DNA of 37,513 nt from Candidatus Parabacteroides intestinigallinarum (GCA_019114945.1 DXEN01000013.1:1-37513); one strand, 5' to 3'. Shown: positions 17,303 through 25,261, counted from the first letter of the stretch. Translations and numbers: made by a program. The notes: generated by a model not told the origin, from the letters alone.

Positions 17303-18049
17303 TTACATATTCATGCCACCGTCAACCTGGATCACCTGCCCCGATACATACGAGGACATATCCGAAGCCAAGAAGGTCGCTACATTCGCGATATCCTCTA
17401 CTGTACCGCCCCGGCGCAACGGGATCTTCTTGCACCACTCGGCCCGTACCTCATCGGATAATTGCGCGGTCATATCGGTAATGATGAAGCCTGGAGCGAT
17501 CGCGTTCGCGCGAATTCCCCGCGAGCCCAACTCTTGCGCGATCGACTTCGCCAATCCGATCAATCCCGCCTTGGACGCGGAATAGTTCGCTTGCCCGGCA
17601 TTGCCATGCACGCCTACTACCGACGACATATTAATAATGTTACCCGAACGTTGACGCATCATCACGGGCGTACACGCATGAATGAAGTTAAACGCCGACT
17701 TCAGGTTCACGTTCAGCACGGCGTCCCATTGCCCCTCGTTCATACGCATCATCAATCCATCCTTCGTGATTCCGGCGTTATTTACCAAGATATCGATACG
17801 GCCAAACTCTTTCACGATCTCGGCCACTACCGCATGCGTCTCCTCGAAATTGGCCGCATTGGAAGCGTACCCTTTCACCTTCACGCCCAATGCCTCGATC
17901 TCGGCCTGCGTAGCCAAGCCTACCTCATCGATCTTCAAATCCGTAAAAGCGATATTCGCCCCTTCCGACGCGAACTTCAACGCGATCGCCTTGCCTATGC
18001 CACGAGCGGCTCCCGTGACGACCGCTACCTTACCTTCTAACAATTTCAT
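17303..18049 (-). CDS. fabG: 3-oxoacyl-ACP reductase (FabG)
   Basis: A 248-residue short-chain dehydrogenase that would reduce 3-oxoacyl-ACP with NADPH in type II fatty acid synthesis. The nucleotide-binding loop TGAARGIG lies at 12-19, the NNAG motif near 88, and the catalytic S143, Y156 and K160 in SSVVGVHGNAGQANYSASK. The C-terminus SGQVIQVDGGMNM is typical of FabG. It lies 22 bp after the KAS III-like gene in the same operon. The context with a KAS III and a TetR regulator suggests fatty acid or lipid synthesis, but a different 3-oxo substrate cannot be excluded. The ATG at 18049 is in the canonical FabG position. Confidence 0.93.
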   Translation of the reverse strand: MKLLEGKVAVVTGAARGIGKAIALKFASEGANIAFTDLKIDEVGLATQAEIEALGVKVKGYASNAANFEETHAVVAEIVKEFGRIDILVNNAGITKDGLMMRMNEGQWDAVLNVNLKSAFNFIHACTPVMMRQRSGNIINMSSVVGVHGNAGQANYSASKAGLIGLAKSIAQELGSRGIRANAIAPGFIITDMTAQLSDEVRAEWCKKIPLRRGGTVEDIANVATFLASDMSSYVSGQVIQVDGGMNM

Positions 18050-18071
18050 GACTATTTTCCTCCTATTTTAA

Positions 18072-19016
18072 TCAATGTCTTATTAAACAAGCGCCCGTGG
18101 AGTATCCTCCACCAAATACGGTCAGCGCTATCAGATCATCCTTCTTGAAAATCCCCTCATTCTGCGCGTAAACCAACGCGGAGCTCACGGAACCCGTATT
18201 CCCCAGCTCCTCGATATTATGCAAGAATTTCTCGTCCGGCAAATTCAATTGTTTCGCGATATTCATCATGATGCGCATATTCGCCTGATGACCGATGAAA
18301 TACGTCAAGTCATCCAACGTATAACCATTCTTTTCCAACAAGAAAAGCACGTTTTTCGGCATATAAGTGCATGCCTGTATAAACACGTCGCGTCCCTCCG
18401 GCATCGAGATCCCCCCGTCGTACGGGCGTAAATGAACCGCCGACATCGCTTTCGACAAATGCCCCAAACCTTGCGTATAGACCTCCAAGATCTCGGCATC
18501 CCGCTCGTTCACACGCTCTTTCGAGATAAAGAAAGCGGCCGCGGCGTCTCCCCATAAATGGCCGGCCTTCGGATCCGTCTCGTGCGAATAAGCCGAATTC
18601 TTATCCGCTGAAAGCACCAAGGCCCTTGTCGCCTTTCCCATGGCGAAATACCCCTCCACGACCTCCAAGGCATTCAAGAAAGAGGAGCAGGCCGATGACA
18701 AATATAAAGCCTTCGCGTTCGCGATATTATACTCGTGCTGAACCAAATGTGCCGCAGTAGCGACCGTATCGTAAGGAGAATACGAGGCTGAGATGATCAG
18801 GTCGACGGTCTCTATATCATAAGGGAGCTTCGAGAGCGCGTTTTTCACGGCCTCAAGGCTCATCGTATTGATATTCTCCTCCGCCTTCGCTTTCGAGCGG
18901 GTACGTATTCCCGTACGTTGCTCGATCCACTCGCTCGTCAAGCCGTTCAACTCAAGAAAATGCTGATTATCCACTCGTTCCTCGGGCACATAAAATCCTG
19001 TCGCATTTATAAACAT
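18072..19016 (-). CDS. KAS III-like 3-oxoacyl-ACP synthase
   Basis: A 314-residue thiolase-fold condensing enzyme. The catalytic triad of the FabH family is intact: C110 in LSSACSSFLNA, H243 in GHQANMRIMM and N273 in ELGNTGSVSSA, with the C-terminal glycine-rich FGGGYSTGACLI. The enzyme would condense an acyl-CoA or acyl-ACP with malonyl-ACP. It begins MFINATGFYVPEERV, is about the usual length of FabH, and could be the main FabH or a specialised paralogue. It is preceded by the tetR gene with a 17-bp gap. The lack of an adjacent acyl carrier protein or plsX gene argues mildly for a specialised or separately regulated copy. Confidence 0.9.
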   Translation of the reverse strand: MFINATGFYVPEERVDNQHFLELNGLTSEWIEQRTGIRTRSKAKAEENINTMSLEAVKNALSKLPYDIETVDLIISASYSPYDTVATAAHLVQHEYNIANAKALYLSSACSSFLNALEVVEGYFAMGKATRALVLSADKNSAYSHETDPKAGHLWGDAAAAFFISKERVNERDAEILEVYTQGLGHLSKAMSAVHLRPYDGGISMPEGRDVFIQACTYMPKNVLFLLEKNGYTLDDLTYFIGHQANMRIMMNIAKQLNLPDEKFLHNIEELGNTGSVSSALVYAQNEGIFKKDDLIALTVFGGGYSTGACLIRH

Positions 19017-19033
19017 CTCTTCGTCTCTTTAAT

Positions 19034-19639
19034 TTACTTAATCCTTATTCCGTTAAATATCAAATTCATCACATTATCCCTACGCTTGATACGCTGGCTG
19101 ATATTATCGCCCATGACCCCGCGAATGTAGGGCACTTCCAAGCCTTTCAAGGCATAGTGAAGCACAAGAGCGGTTATGTCGGTATCCGGCATGCTGAAAA
19201 CGCCCTCCCGCACTCCATCGTCCAATATTCCTTTAATGATCTCCACCTCTCGCTGGTCAAAATTTTTCCGTACTTTCTCCACGCGCCAAATATCCCGGAA
19301 GAAAGTGGCCCGCAATGTCCCGTTACGGAACACCAGCGCCTTCACCGCGTCCAGACGAGAGTAGATAAGCGTCATCAATTTCTCATCCGCCGGCAACTTC
19401 ATCGCGGCCACGTCGACCAATGTCTTATACAATTGGTTCAACTCCGATTCCACAACCGCCAAATAAATCTCGTTCTTGCTTTTGAAATACGTATATAAAG
19501 TACGTCTCCCCTTACGAGAAGCCTGTGCGATATCGTTCATCGTCGTATTATCAACCCCGTTGCGGGCAAACAATTGTCTGGCCACATCTACCAACAGGTC
19601 ACGTGTCTTGGAAACTGTCATCGGCATCGCATCGCACAT
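19034..19639 (-). CDS. TetR-family transcriptional regulator
   Basis: A regulator of up to 201 residues. The N-terminal helix-turn-helix is clear (VARQLFARNGVDNTTMNDIAQASRKGRRTLYTYFKSKNEIYLAV), followed by an all-helical ligand domain. Starts at 19639, 19627 and 19621 are all ATG, and the sequence does not decide between them. It heads the operon with the KAS III-like gene, fabG and the RluA-type gene, so it probably represses that operon in response to an acyl ligand, by analogy with FadR/FabR-type TetR proteins. A possible promoter (TTG, 21 bp, TACTTCG) lies just upstream. Its upstream region is shared with the initiator tRNA, which reads the other way. Confidence 0.9.
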   Translation of the reverse strand: MCDAMPMTVSKTRDLLVDVARQLFARNGVDNTTMNDIAQASRKGRRTLYTYFKSKNEIYLAVVESELNQLYKTLVDVAAMKLPADEKLMTLIYSRLDAVKALVFRNGTLRATFFRDIWRVEKVRKNFDQREVEIIKGILDDGVREGVFSMPDTDITALVLHYALKGLEVPYIRGVMGDNISQRIKRRDNVMNLIFNGIRIK

Positions 19640-19712
19640 TAAATGAAACTGTGCGCGAAGTACCTAAAAAAGATTGTATTAAGCAAGCATCTAAAAAAAA
19701 ACTTGCGATAAA

Positions 19713-19743
19713 TTTGCATTGTAAGAATTTATTCATACCTTCG
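19713..19743 (+). promoter_or_regulatory. Promoter of the initiator tRNA gene
   Basis: TTTG at 19713-19716, a 19-bp spacer and TACCTTCG at 19736-19743 match the Bacteroidetes consensus. The tRNA starts 30 bases after the -7 element. Confidence 0.8.
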
Positions 19744-19773
19744 CGACAGATTTAAAGAAAAAATTACTAACAT

Positions 19774-19845
<72 letters not shown>

Positions 19846-19857
19846 CTTTCAATAGAA

Positions 19858-19890
19858 AAGCGCGTCCCGCATAAGACGCGCTTTATTTGT
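19858..19890 (+). terminator. Intrinsic terminator of the tRNA transcript
   Basis: AAGCGCGTC (19858-19866) and GACGCGCTT (19875-19883) make a perfect 9-bp stem with an 8-base loop, followed by TATTTGTTT. Confidence 0.85.
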
Positions 19891-19906
19891 TTCCTCGCCA
19901 TTCATT

Positions 19907-20034
19907 TCCACCTATGTCTTATCCTCAACGCACATATGTGCATCGGCCAACGCACGTATGTGAAAAAGGCAACGCACGTATGTGAAAAAGGCAACGCACC
20001 TATGTGAAATCATCCGCGCACGTACGTGCGCCGG
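19907..20034. repeat. 22-bp-pitch palindromic repeat array 3
   Basis: Copies begin at 19929, 19951, 19973, 19995 and 20017, exactly 22 bp apart, with a degenerate sixth at 19907. The typical unit is CAACGCACGTATGTGAAAAAGG. The palindromic core changes in step: CACATATGTG, CACGTATGTG (twice), CACCTATGTG and CACGTACGTG. The last is part of a perfect 16-bp palindrome (20016-20031). The core is the reverse complement of that in array 1. The array lies between the terminator of the tRNA gene and the terminator of tatC, so it sits in a convergent gap that neither transcript should enter. Confidence 0.9.
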
Positions 20035-20069
20035 CCGAGACAGGCATCCCGGTTATTTCCAAACAATAC

Positions 20070-20108
20070 CCGGCCATAAAAAAGAAGCACCGACCTTATG
20101 GCCGGCGC
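20070..20108 (-). terminator. Terminator of the tat operon, with an alternative hairpin
   Basis: On the minus strand GCGCCGGCC (20108-20100), a 4-base loop and GGTCGGTGC (20095-20087) form a 9-bp stem with two G:T pairs, followed by TTCTTTTTT. A competing perfect 10-bp stem joins CCGGCCATAA (20070-20079) with TTATGGCCGG (20096-20105). The first form is the likely terminator of tatC. Confidence 0.75.
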
Positions 20109-20154
20109 CTCTCCGAAACTATTTATTCACCTTAAAAAACAAATCAAGGTTTGG

Positions 20155-20979
20155 CTATGCATTTTCCGTTTCTTCTACATCGGTGTCCTCTTCCGGTGGC
20201 GCTTTCTTGACGAAGAAGGCGCTTAGCTCATACAGTCCGTAGAGCGGCAGGAACACGATGCTCAGCGTGAATGGGTCGCTACTGGGCGTGATAAACGCCG
20301 CCCCCACCAGCAACGCCACGATGGCATAACGCCGGTATTTTTGGAAGAACGAGCGATTGAGCAGCCCGATTTGCGAGAGCAACCACGACAACAAGGGCAT
20401 CTCGAAGACGACTCCCATCACGAATATCAACATCAAGAAGTTGTCCATGTACGAGTCCAGCGATACCTGCTCCGTAATGGCGGCGCTCAACTGGTAGGTG
20501 GCCAGGAAACGCAACGTCATCGGGAATACCAGGAAATAACCCACGGCGCATCCCACGAAAAACATGACGGTGCCGAAAAGGAACACCCAACGCACGTTGC
20601 GCTTCTCGTTCTCGTAAAGGGCCGGGCTGACGAACTTCCATACCTCCCATACCAAATAAGGGAACGTCAATAACAAGGCCAGCCAAAACGAGCACGTCAT
20701 GTGCGTGAAAAATTGGGAGGCCAACTTGATGTTGACTATATCCACATGGTAATCGTCATTGCAAAAATCCGGTAGGAAGGAGAAATGCGAGCTGATCTTG
20801 CACATCTCCCGATAGACGATGAAGTCGGAGCTACACGGCGCCATGACAACATTATCGAACAACCACGGCATCACCGAGAATCCCGCGATAGCGAAAATAA
20901 ACAGCGCTAAAATACAACGAAATAAAGTCCAACGAAGTTCTTCCAGGTGATCCCAGAACGACATCTCTTCCTGTTGCAT
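20155..20979 (-). CDS. tatC: Twin-arginine translocase subunit TatC
   Basis: TatC is the multi-spanning receptor of the Tat pathway, which exports folded proteins bearing twin-arginine signals. The 274-residue protein begins with the diagnostic MSFWDHLEELRWTLFRC (ATG at 20964; the ATG at 20979 adds MQQEE). Six hydrophobic segments are readable, with the conserved Glu/Pro pattern in LVWEVWKFVSPALYENEKR and a late FITPSSDPF. The first periplasmic loop is long and Cys-containing (FIVYREMCKISSHFSFLPDF), a feature I associate with Bacteroidetes TatC. The acidic tail ends EEDTDVEETENA. It is 6 bp downstream of tatA. No tatB is nearby, as expected where a single TatA-type protein suffices. Confidence 0.95.
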   Translation of the reverse strand: MQQEEMSFWDHLEELRWTLFRCILALFIFAIAGFSVMPWLFDNVVMAPCSSDFIVYREMCKISSHFSFLPDFCNDDYHVDIVNIKLASQFFTHMTCSFWLALLLTFPYLVWEVWKFVSPALYENEKRNVRWVFLFGTVMFFVGCAVGYFLVFPMTLRFLATYQLSAAITEQVSLDSYMDNFLMLIFVMGVVFEMPLLSWLLSQIGLLNRSFFQKYRRYAIVALLVGAAFITPSSDPFTLSIVFLPLYGLYELSAFFVKKAPPEEDTDVEETENA

Positions 20980-20985
20980 CTCCCT

Positions 20986-21189
20986 TTACTTCTTTGCGGT
21001 CGTATCCGTCTCGTCAATCTTGATATCGTCCTCCAAGCCTCTTACACCGTCCTTGAAATTCTTCACGCCCTTGCCGATACCTTTCATCAGCTCGGGGATC
21101 TTCTTTCCGCCGAAAAGTAACAACACAACGATGGCGATGATAATGATCTCGCCCGTACCTAAATTCCCGATAAATAGCAATTCACTCAT
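20986..21189 (-). CDS. tatA: Sec-independent translocase subunit TatA
   Basis: A 67-residue protein with one N-terminal membrane helix ([20 protein letters not shown]), the invariant FGGKKIPEL hinge and an amphipathic helix ([14 protein letters not shown]), which together define TatA/E. I start it at the ATG at 21189 and not at the longer frame from 21237, because the promoter -7 element TATCTTTG (21242-21235) overlaps the longer frame and the TatA fold starts with [11 protein letters not shown]. It oligomerises into the Tat export site with TatC, encoded just downstream. It diverges from fabD. Confidence 0.94.
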   Translation of the reverse strand: MSELLFIGNLGTGEIIIIAIVVLLLFGGKKIPELMKGIGKGVKNFKDGVRGLEDDIKIDETDTTAKK

Positions 21190-21234
21190 GATATTTATAA
21201 TATTAATCCGTAATTTCTCTCGATTCCGTGGGGG

Positions 21235-21242
21235 CAAAGATA
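21235..21242 (-). promoter_or_regulatory. tatA-tatC promoter, -7 element
   Basis: On the minus strand TATCTTTG is a perfect -7 match, 46 bases before the tatA ATG. I see no clear -33 TTTG. Confidence 0.65.
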
Positions 21243-21283
21243 CAATTTGTAACGAATAGTAGCCCCCTTTCTGCCAAATTTAT

Positions 21284-21291
21284 TACCTTCG
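21284..21291 (+). promoter_or_regulatory. fabD promoter, -7 element
   Basis: TACCTTCG lies 39 bases before the fabD ATG. It is the same -7 variant as in the tRNA promoter. The -33 element is not obvious. The divergent tatA -7 element is only 42 bp away. Confidence 0.65.
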
Positions 21292-21330
21292 CGGCGTCTT
21301 AAAAATCTAAAATCAATAAAATAGAAGAAG

Positions 21331-22212
21331 ATGAAAGCGTACGTATTTCCAGGCCAGGGAGCGCAATTCGTAGGTATGGGAAAGAACCTATACGAAAGCG
21401 ATCCCCGTGCGAAAGAGATGTTTGAGAAAGCGAATGAGATCTTGGGGTTCCGCATCACGGACTTGATGTTCGACGGGACGGATGAGGACTTACGGCAGAC
21501 AAAGGTGACGCAACCCGCTATTTTCCTGCACTCCGTCGTTCTCGCCAAGACATTGGGCGACCAATTCCAACCCGACATGACGGCCGGTCACTCGCTGGGC
21601 GAGTTCTCCGCCTTGGTCGCGGCGGGCGCGTTATCGTTCGAGGATGGCGTGCGATTGGTGTCGAAACGCGCCATGGCGATGCAAAAAGCATGCGAGGCGA
21701 CTCCCTCTACGATGGCAGCTGTAATCGCCTTGCCGGACGAGAAAGTGGAGGAGATTTGCGCGAGCATCGAGGACGAGGTTGTCGTATGCGCGAATTATAA
21801 TTGCCCGGGACAATTGGTAATCTCAGGCTCGATTCCCGGCATCGACAAGGCTTGCGAGAAGCTATTGGCGGCCGGTGCGAAGCGCGCCTTGAAGTTGAAG
21901 GTGGGAGGAGCGTTCCACTCGCCCTTGATGGAACCGGCCCGCGCCGAGCTGGCGGAAGCGATCGCGGCTACAAGCTTCAGCAAACCCCTGTGCCCCGTTT
22001 ACCAGAACGTAAGCACGAAGGCCGAGACAGATCCCGCCACGATACAAGCGAACCTGATCGCGCAACTGACCTCGCCGGTACGCTGGACACAGAGCGTGCG
22101 GAACATGATAGCCGACGGAGCCACTCATTTCATCGAGCTGGGACCGGGTGCCGTGCTGCAAGGCCTGATCAAGAAGATCAATAAGGAAGTAACCACCGAG
22201 GGAATGCAATAA
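21331..22212 (+). CDS. fabD: Malonyl-CoA:ACP transacylase
   Basis: FabD moves the malonyl group from CoA to acyl carrier protein, supplying the extender unit for fatty acid synthesis. The 293-residue sequence starts MKAYVFPGQGAQFVGMG and carries the active-site serine S88 in GHSLGEFSALVAAG, the conserved Arg in DGVRLVSKRAMAM and the His in GGAFHSPLMEPA. The length is usual for the family. It is monocistronic. Its 3' end faces the M28 peptidase gene across a large hairpin of ATTGACA repeats. The window thus has FabD, FabG and a KAS III-like enzyme within 5 kb, but on different transcripts. Confidence 0.97.
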   Translation: MKAYVFPGQGAQFVGMGKNLYESDPRAKEMFEKANEILGFRITDLMFDGTDEDLRQTKVTQPAIFLHSVVLAKTLGDQFQPDMTAGHSLGEFSALVAAGALSFEDGVRLVSKRAMAMQKACEATPSTMAAVIALPDEKVEEICASIEDEVVVCANYNCPGQLVISGSIPGIDKACEKLLAAGAKRALKLKVGGAFHSPLMEPARAELAEAIAATSFSKPLCPVYQNVSTKAETDPATIQANLIAQLTSPVRWTQSVRNMIADGATHFIELGPGAVLQGLIKKINKEVTTEGMQ

Positions 22213-22299
22213 TTAATTGACAATTAACGATTGACAATTGACAATTAAAGCCTGTATGCGCAACCCAATTGTCAATTGTCAATTATCAATTGTCAATTC
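22213..22299. terminator. Large inverted repeat between converging fabD and peptidase genes
   Basis: A left arm built from ATTGACA units (about 22215-22247) and a right arm of TGTCAAT units (about 22267-22298) pair over roughly 30 bp with few mismatches around a loop GCCTGTATGCGCAACCC. It follows directly on fabD and abuts the end of the peptidase gene, so it can serve both. The same AATTGACAATT motif recurs at 31090-31122 in front of the AAA ATPase gene. Confidence 0.65.
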
Positions 22300-23304
22300 T
22301 TAAAAGCTCTCATTAGCCATGTTCCACATATTCAGGAACGAGGCTTTCGTGATGTTCACCACCTTATCCCAATTGATGCGCTCGGCATGATCGCTGGGCT
22401 GGTGATAATCGGGATGGCCATCGGTATGATACCAGATGATGGGAATCCCTACGCGAGCGAACGACCCGTTATCGCTCCCTCCCACCGGATTGTCCCACGG
22501 GCGATAGTCCGGCGCGAGATCGAGGCCGTATTCCCGGATATCATCCTTTAGCCAATCGCCAAACACCGGACGCGAGGCCGTATAGAAATACACGACGTGC
22601 GTGGGGCGCGACTCGTCGTTGTTCCGCCCGATCATATCGAAATTCAAATAACCTTTCACGTTCTTTATATCAGGGAAGGATTGGACGAACGCCCTCGATC
22701 CCAGCAATCCTTTCTCCTCACCATCCCAAAAGGCGAAGATTACCGTCCGCTCCGGCCGCGTGCCGGTGGCGAGGAAAGCCCGGGCGATTTGTAGCACGGC
22801 GGACACGCCCGAGGCGTTATCGTCGGCCCCATTATAAATCTGGTCGCCATCCAACATCGGGTCGATGCCCAGATGATCGTAGTGCGCGCCTACGATAACA
22901 ATCTCGTCCGCACGCTTACCCGGTATCATCCCAAGGATATTGTTCAAAGCCAACCGTTGGAACGCATTGGTCCGCTTAATCGCGGCGATCGAATCCGGAT
23001 GCACCTGCCAGCGCGCCCCTCGCTTCTGCCGCTCCAAGTGGTACGCCTCGAACGGATGGTAATAGGAATCGCCCACGGGAGCGATCCCCAACGACCGTAA
23101 TTGAGCCACGATATAATCGCCCGCGATACGGCCCTCGCGGGTACCCGCCTCGCGACCCCTTAAATCATCATCGGCCAAGAAGCCGATATGCGCCTCGGCG
23201 GTCGACCGGTTGATCGTCGCCAAACCTCTCTTCTCCGGGCTTTCCGCCCAGAGCGCCGCGCTAAGCGCCAACGACGCCAGCACGAGTAATCCTTTCTTTC
23301 CCAT
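22300..23304 (-). CDS. Secreted M28-family zinc peptidase
   Basis: A second M28 peptidase, 334 residues, about two thirds of the length of the one at 6803-8368. The signal peptide is MGKKGLLVLASLALSAALWA. The zinc-site motifs are in the expected order: AHYDHLG, the bridging Asp in NGADDNASG, the Glu pair in DGEEKGLLGS, NFDMIGRNND and, near the end, YHQPSDHAERI. This layout matches single-domain M28 aminopeptidases. A -7 element (TACTTTCG, 23360-23353) lies 49 bases upstream of the ATG. The gene is monocistronic, following the terminator of the 55-residue small protein. Confidence 0.94.
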   Translation of the reverse strand: MGKKGLLVLASLALSAALWAESPEKRGLATINRSTAEAHIGFLADDDLRGREAGTREGRIAGDYIVAQLRSLGIAPVGDSYYHPFEAYHLERQKRGARWQVHPDSIAAIKRTNAFQRLALNNILGMIPGKRADEIVIVGAHYDHLGIDPMLDGDQIYNGADDNASGVSAVLQIARAFLATGTRPERTVIFAFWDGEEKGLLGSRAFVQSFPDIKNVKGYLNFDMIGRNNDESRPTHVVYFYTASRPVFGDWLKDDIREYGLDLAPDYRPWDNPVGGSDNGSFARVGIPIIWYHTDGHPDYHQPSDHAERINWDKVVNITKASFLNMWNMANESF

Positions 23305-23352
23305 CGTAACGATATGTGTTTTTATTAAGTTCCATTTCGGCTCCCGCCAGAC

Positions 23353-23360
23353 GCGAAAGT
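23353..23360 (-). promoter_or_regulatory. M28 peptidase promoter, -7 element
   Basis: TACTTTCG on the minus strand, 49 bases before the ATG at 23304. Confidence 0.5.
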
Positions 23361-23399
23361 AGCAAATTCCCGGCGAAGCCCCAAGAAACGGGAAGGCAC

Positions 23400-23433
23400 A
23401 AAAAAAGACCGCCTGTCCATCCCACAGGTAGTC
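23400..23433 (-). terminator. Intrinsic terminator after the 55-residue small protein gene
   Basis: On the minus strand GACTACCTGT (23433-23424), a 7-base loop and ACAGGCGGTC form a stem with two internal mismatches, followed by seven T residues (23406-23400). Confidence 0.7.
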
Positions 23434-23535
23434 TCGCTCCTACAAATCTCTCACCAATCCGTTTACACGGTGGTAAGAGATGTCATCCGACAAATTTTCC
23501 TCTAATTACTTCACTCTAATAAAGACGCGGGAGTA

Positions 23536-23703
23536 TCAATTCTTCTCCGCATCCGCGCTAATCAAATCCAGCAAGCGACGAATCTCAGCATTCAACCGCT
23601 GGCTCATAGCACCATTCCCTGCCGACTGATAACGATCGGCCTGATAACGCAGCATCGCTAACGCACGCTGGTTCTTCTCACTTTCTCTCATCATCATAAT
23701 CAT
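23536..23703 (-). CDS. Small charged protein of unknown function, 55 residues
   Basis: A short frame from the ATG at 23703 to TGA at 23536-23538. The first codons read MIMMMRESEKNQRALAMLRY, so the functional start may be the fifth codon (23689), giving 51 residues. The protein is helical and charged, with alternating basic and acidic residues (QADRYQSAGNGAMSQRLNAE, IRRLLDLISADAEKN), and has no membrane segment. I do not recognise the family. Its own promoter (TATCTTCG, 23790-23783) and terminator (23433-23400) support it as a real transcription unit. A perfect 16-bp palindrome lies 18 bp upstream of the -7 element, covering the -33 position, and may be an operator. Confidence 0.7.
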   Translation of the reverse strand: MIMMMRESEKNQRALAMLRYQADRYQSAGNGAMSQRLNAEIRRLLDLISADAEKN

Positions 23704-23782
23704 TTTGTTTTTGTGCTTTCCACGCTTGAAAAGCTGGGTTAATAAATCAATGATAACCTAAACAATCTTTCTTATCACACCG

Positions 23783-23823
23783 CGAAGATAAATATATTCT
23801 CCATAGCTATGTTTTAAAACATA
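23783..23823 (-). promoter_or_regulatory. Promoter and palindromic operator candidate
   Basis: TATCTTCG (23790-23783, minus strand) is the -7 element of the 55-residue gene. TATGTTTTAAAACATA (23808-23823) is a perfect 16-bp palindrome that covers the -33 position. Repressor binding here would block the promoter. Confidence 0.55.
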
Positions 23824-23868
23824 TTATTTCGCATCCAGCTTACGTTTTTTTAAAGTACGCATAGATAT

Positions 23869-24429
23869 TTATACATTCGCGGGAGCTTCTTCCACGGGAG
23901 TCAGCAACCCGGTCTTAGAGTCGATCACGAAACCCTCGACGATAACGTCCGACGGGATGAGCGGATGGGTACGGATTTGCTCCACCGTCTCGCGCACGGA
24001 AGCCTCCGAGGTATCGAAGCCCCTCAACCACGAGGCGAAATCGATGCCGCAATAACGAATCATATCGATACGCTCGCGCGGGATGCCGCGCGCGATCATC
24101 TTCCGGATCATCTCCGTATCGCTCAAATGCTTGGCGCCACAATCCGTATGGCCTACCACCATGATTTCCTTGACACCCAAATCGTAGACCGCGACCAGCA
24201 AGCTCCGGATAACGCTCCCGAACGGATGCGAGATCATCGCCCCCGCGTTCTTGATGATTTTCACGTCGCCGTTCCGCACGCCAAGGGCGGCGGGCAGGAG
24301 TTCCGTCAGACGGGTATCCATACACGAAAGGATGGCGATTTTCTTGTCCGGATATTTATCCGTCACGTAACGCTCATATCCTTTATTCTTGACAAACTCT
24401 CGATTATAACGAATCAACTCATCGATCAT
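23869..24429 (-). CDS. Beta-class carbonic anhydrase
   Basis: A 186-residue zinc enzyme that interconverts carbon dioxide and bicarbonate. Expected ligands and partners are C36, D38 and R40 in SCMDTRL, and H94 and C97 in VVGHTDCGAKH. The start at 24429 (MIDELIRYNREFVKNKG) is chosen because the frame further upstream (to 24498) has no family resemblance and overlaps the previous gene. The length and the lack of an extended N-terminus place it with the short bacterial beta-CA clade. It follows the HAD phosphatase gene with a 55-bp gap, on the same strand. Bicarbonate supply for carboxylation in fatty acid synthesis is a plausible role in a CO2-requiring gut anaerobe; that is inference. Confidence 0.92.
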   Translation of the reverse strand: MIDELIRYNREFVKNKGYERYVTDKYPDKKIAILSCMDTRLTELLPAALGVRNGDVKIIKNAGAMISHPFGSVIRSLLVAVYDLGVKEIMVVGHTDCGAKHLSDTEMIRKMIARGIPRERIDMIRYCGIDFASWLRGFDTSEASVRETVEQIRTHPLIPSDVIVEGFVIDSKTGLLTPVEEAPANV

Positions 24430-24484
24430 AGCTTTATTACTTTTTGAGTTACGAATTACTCCTCTTCTAACTCCTGTACATTTA

Positions 24485-25261
24485 TTATATAACCCCAAAG
24501 TGGCGCAGGGCGTTCAGGATGCCGTCCTCGTCCACGGAGGTGGTCACGTAATCCGCGGCCCGCCTCGCCTCGTCGCCCGCATTCCCCATGGCGACACCGA
24601 TCCCCACGTGGCGGAGCATCGACACGTCGTTGCCCCCATCCCCGAAAGCCATCGTATCGGCCAGCGAGATGCCAAAATAGGCGAGCATCTTATCGATACC
24701 TACCGCCTTGCTACTCCCCGCCGGGATAACATCGGCGAACAAGGGATTCCAGCGCGTGGCCTCGCAATGGGGCAACACCGACATGATACGCTTTTCCTGG
24801 CCGGGAGAGAAAAAGGCGATCAGCTGGTACACCGCCTTTCCCCCGTTCCCCCGCAAAGGACGCAAGGGAGGCTGGGGGAAGTTCAACATGCCGTAAAGCT
24901 GGCGCACGGAATCATCCACGTAGTTCTGGTAAATCCCATCCTCCTCCACCATGGCGCACGGGAACGCCTCCTCGTCCTCCTGATAGCGGATCAACGCCTC
25001 TATATCCTCGGGCGGGATGCTATGCCTATAAATCACCTCGCTTTTCCCCGCCAGGCAATATCCTCCATTCAAGGTCACATAGCCATCGAACGTTTGCGTA
25101 CCGAGGTTATTGATCGATTGATACTGGCGCCCCGAGGCGATGAACAAGCGCACGCCTTTCTCGCGCAAGCGGTCGAGCGCCCACACCGTCGATTCCGGGA
25201 GCCGGTGCGTCTTGAAGCTGACCAGCGTACCGTCGATATCGAAAAATATCGCTTTTACCAT
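24485..25261 (-). CDS. Cof-type HAD-IIB phosphatase
   Basis: A 258-residue hydrolase of the haloacid dehalogenase superfamily, probably acting on a sugar phosphate or a nucleotide-like phosphate. Motif I is FFDIDGTL with D8 (nucleophile) and D10, motif II is the Ser in FIASGRQ, motif III the Lys in GSSKAVGIDKML, and motif IV GDGGNDVSML. The type IIB cap lies between motifs II and III. The ATG at 25261 is used because a promoter -7 element (TATCTTCG, 25294-25287) falls inside the longer frame that runs to 25336. GAAGGA precedes the chosen start. Confidence 0.93.
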   Translation of the reverse strand: MVKAIFFDIDGTLVSFKTHRLPESTVWALDRLREKGVRLFIASGRQYQSINNLGTQTFDGYVTLNGGYCLAGKSEVIYRHSIPPEDIEALIRYQEDEEAFPCAMVEEDGIYQNYVDDSVRQLYGMLNFPQPPLRPLRGNGGKAVYQLIAFFSPGQEKRIMSVLPHCEATRWNPLFADVIPAGSSKAVGIDKMLAYFGISLADTMAFGDGGNDVSMLRHVGIGVAMGNAGDEARRAADYVTTSVDEDGILNALRHFGVI

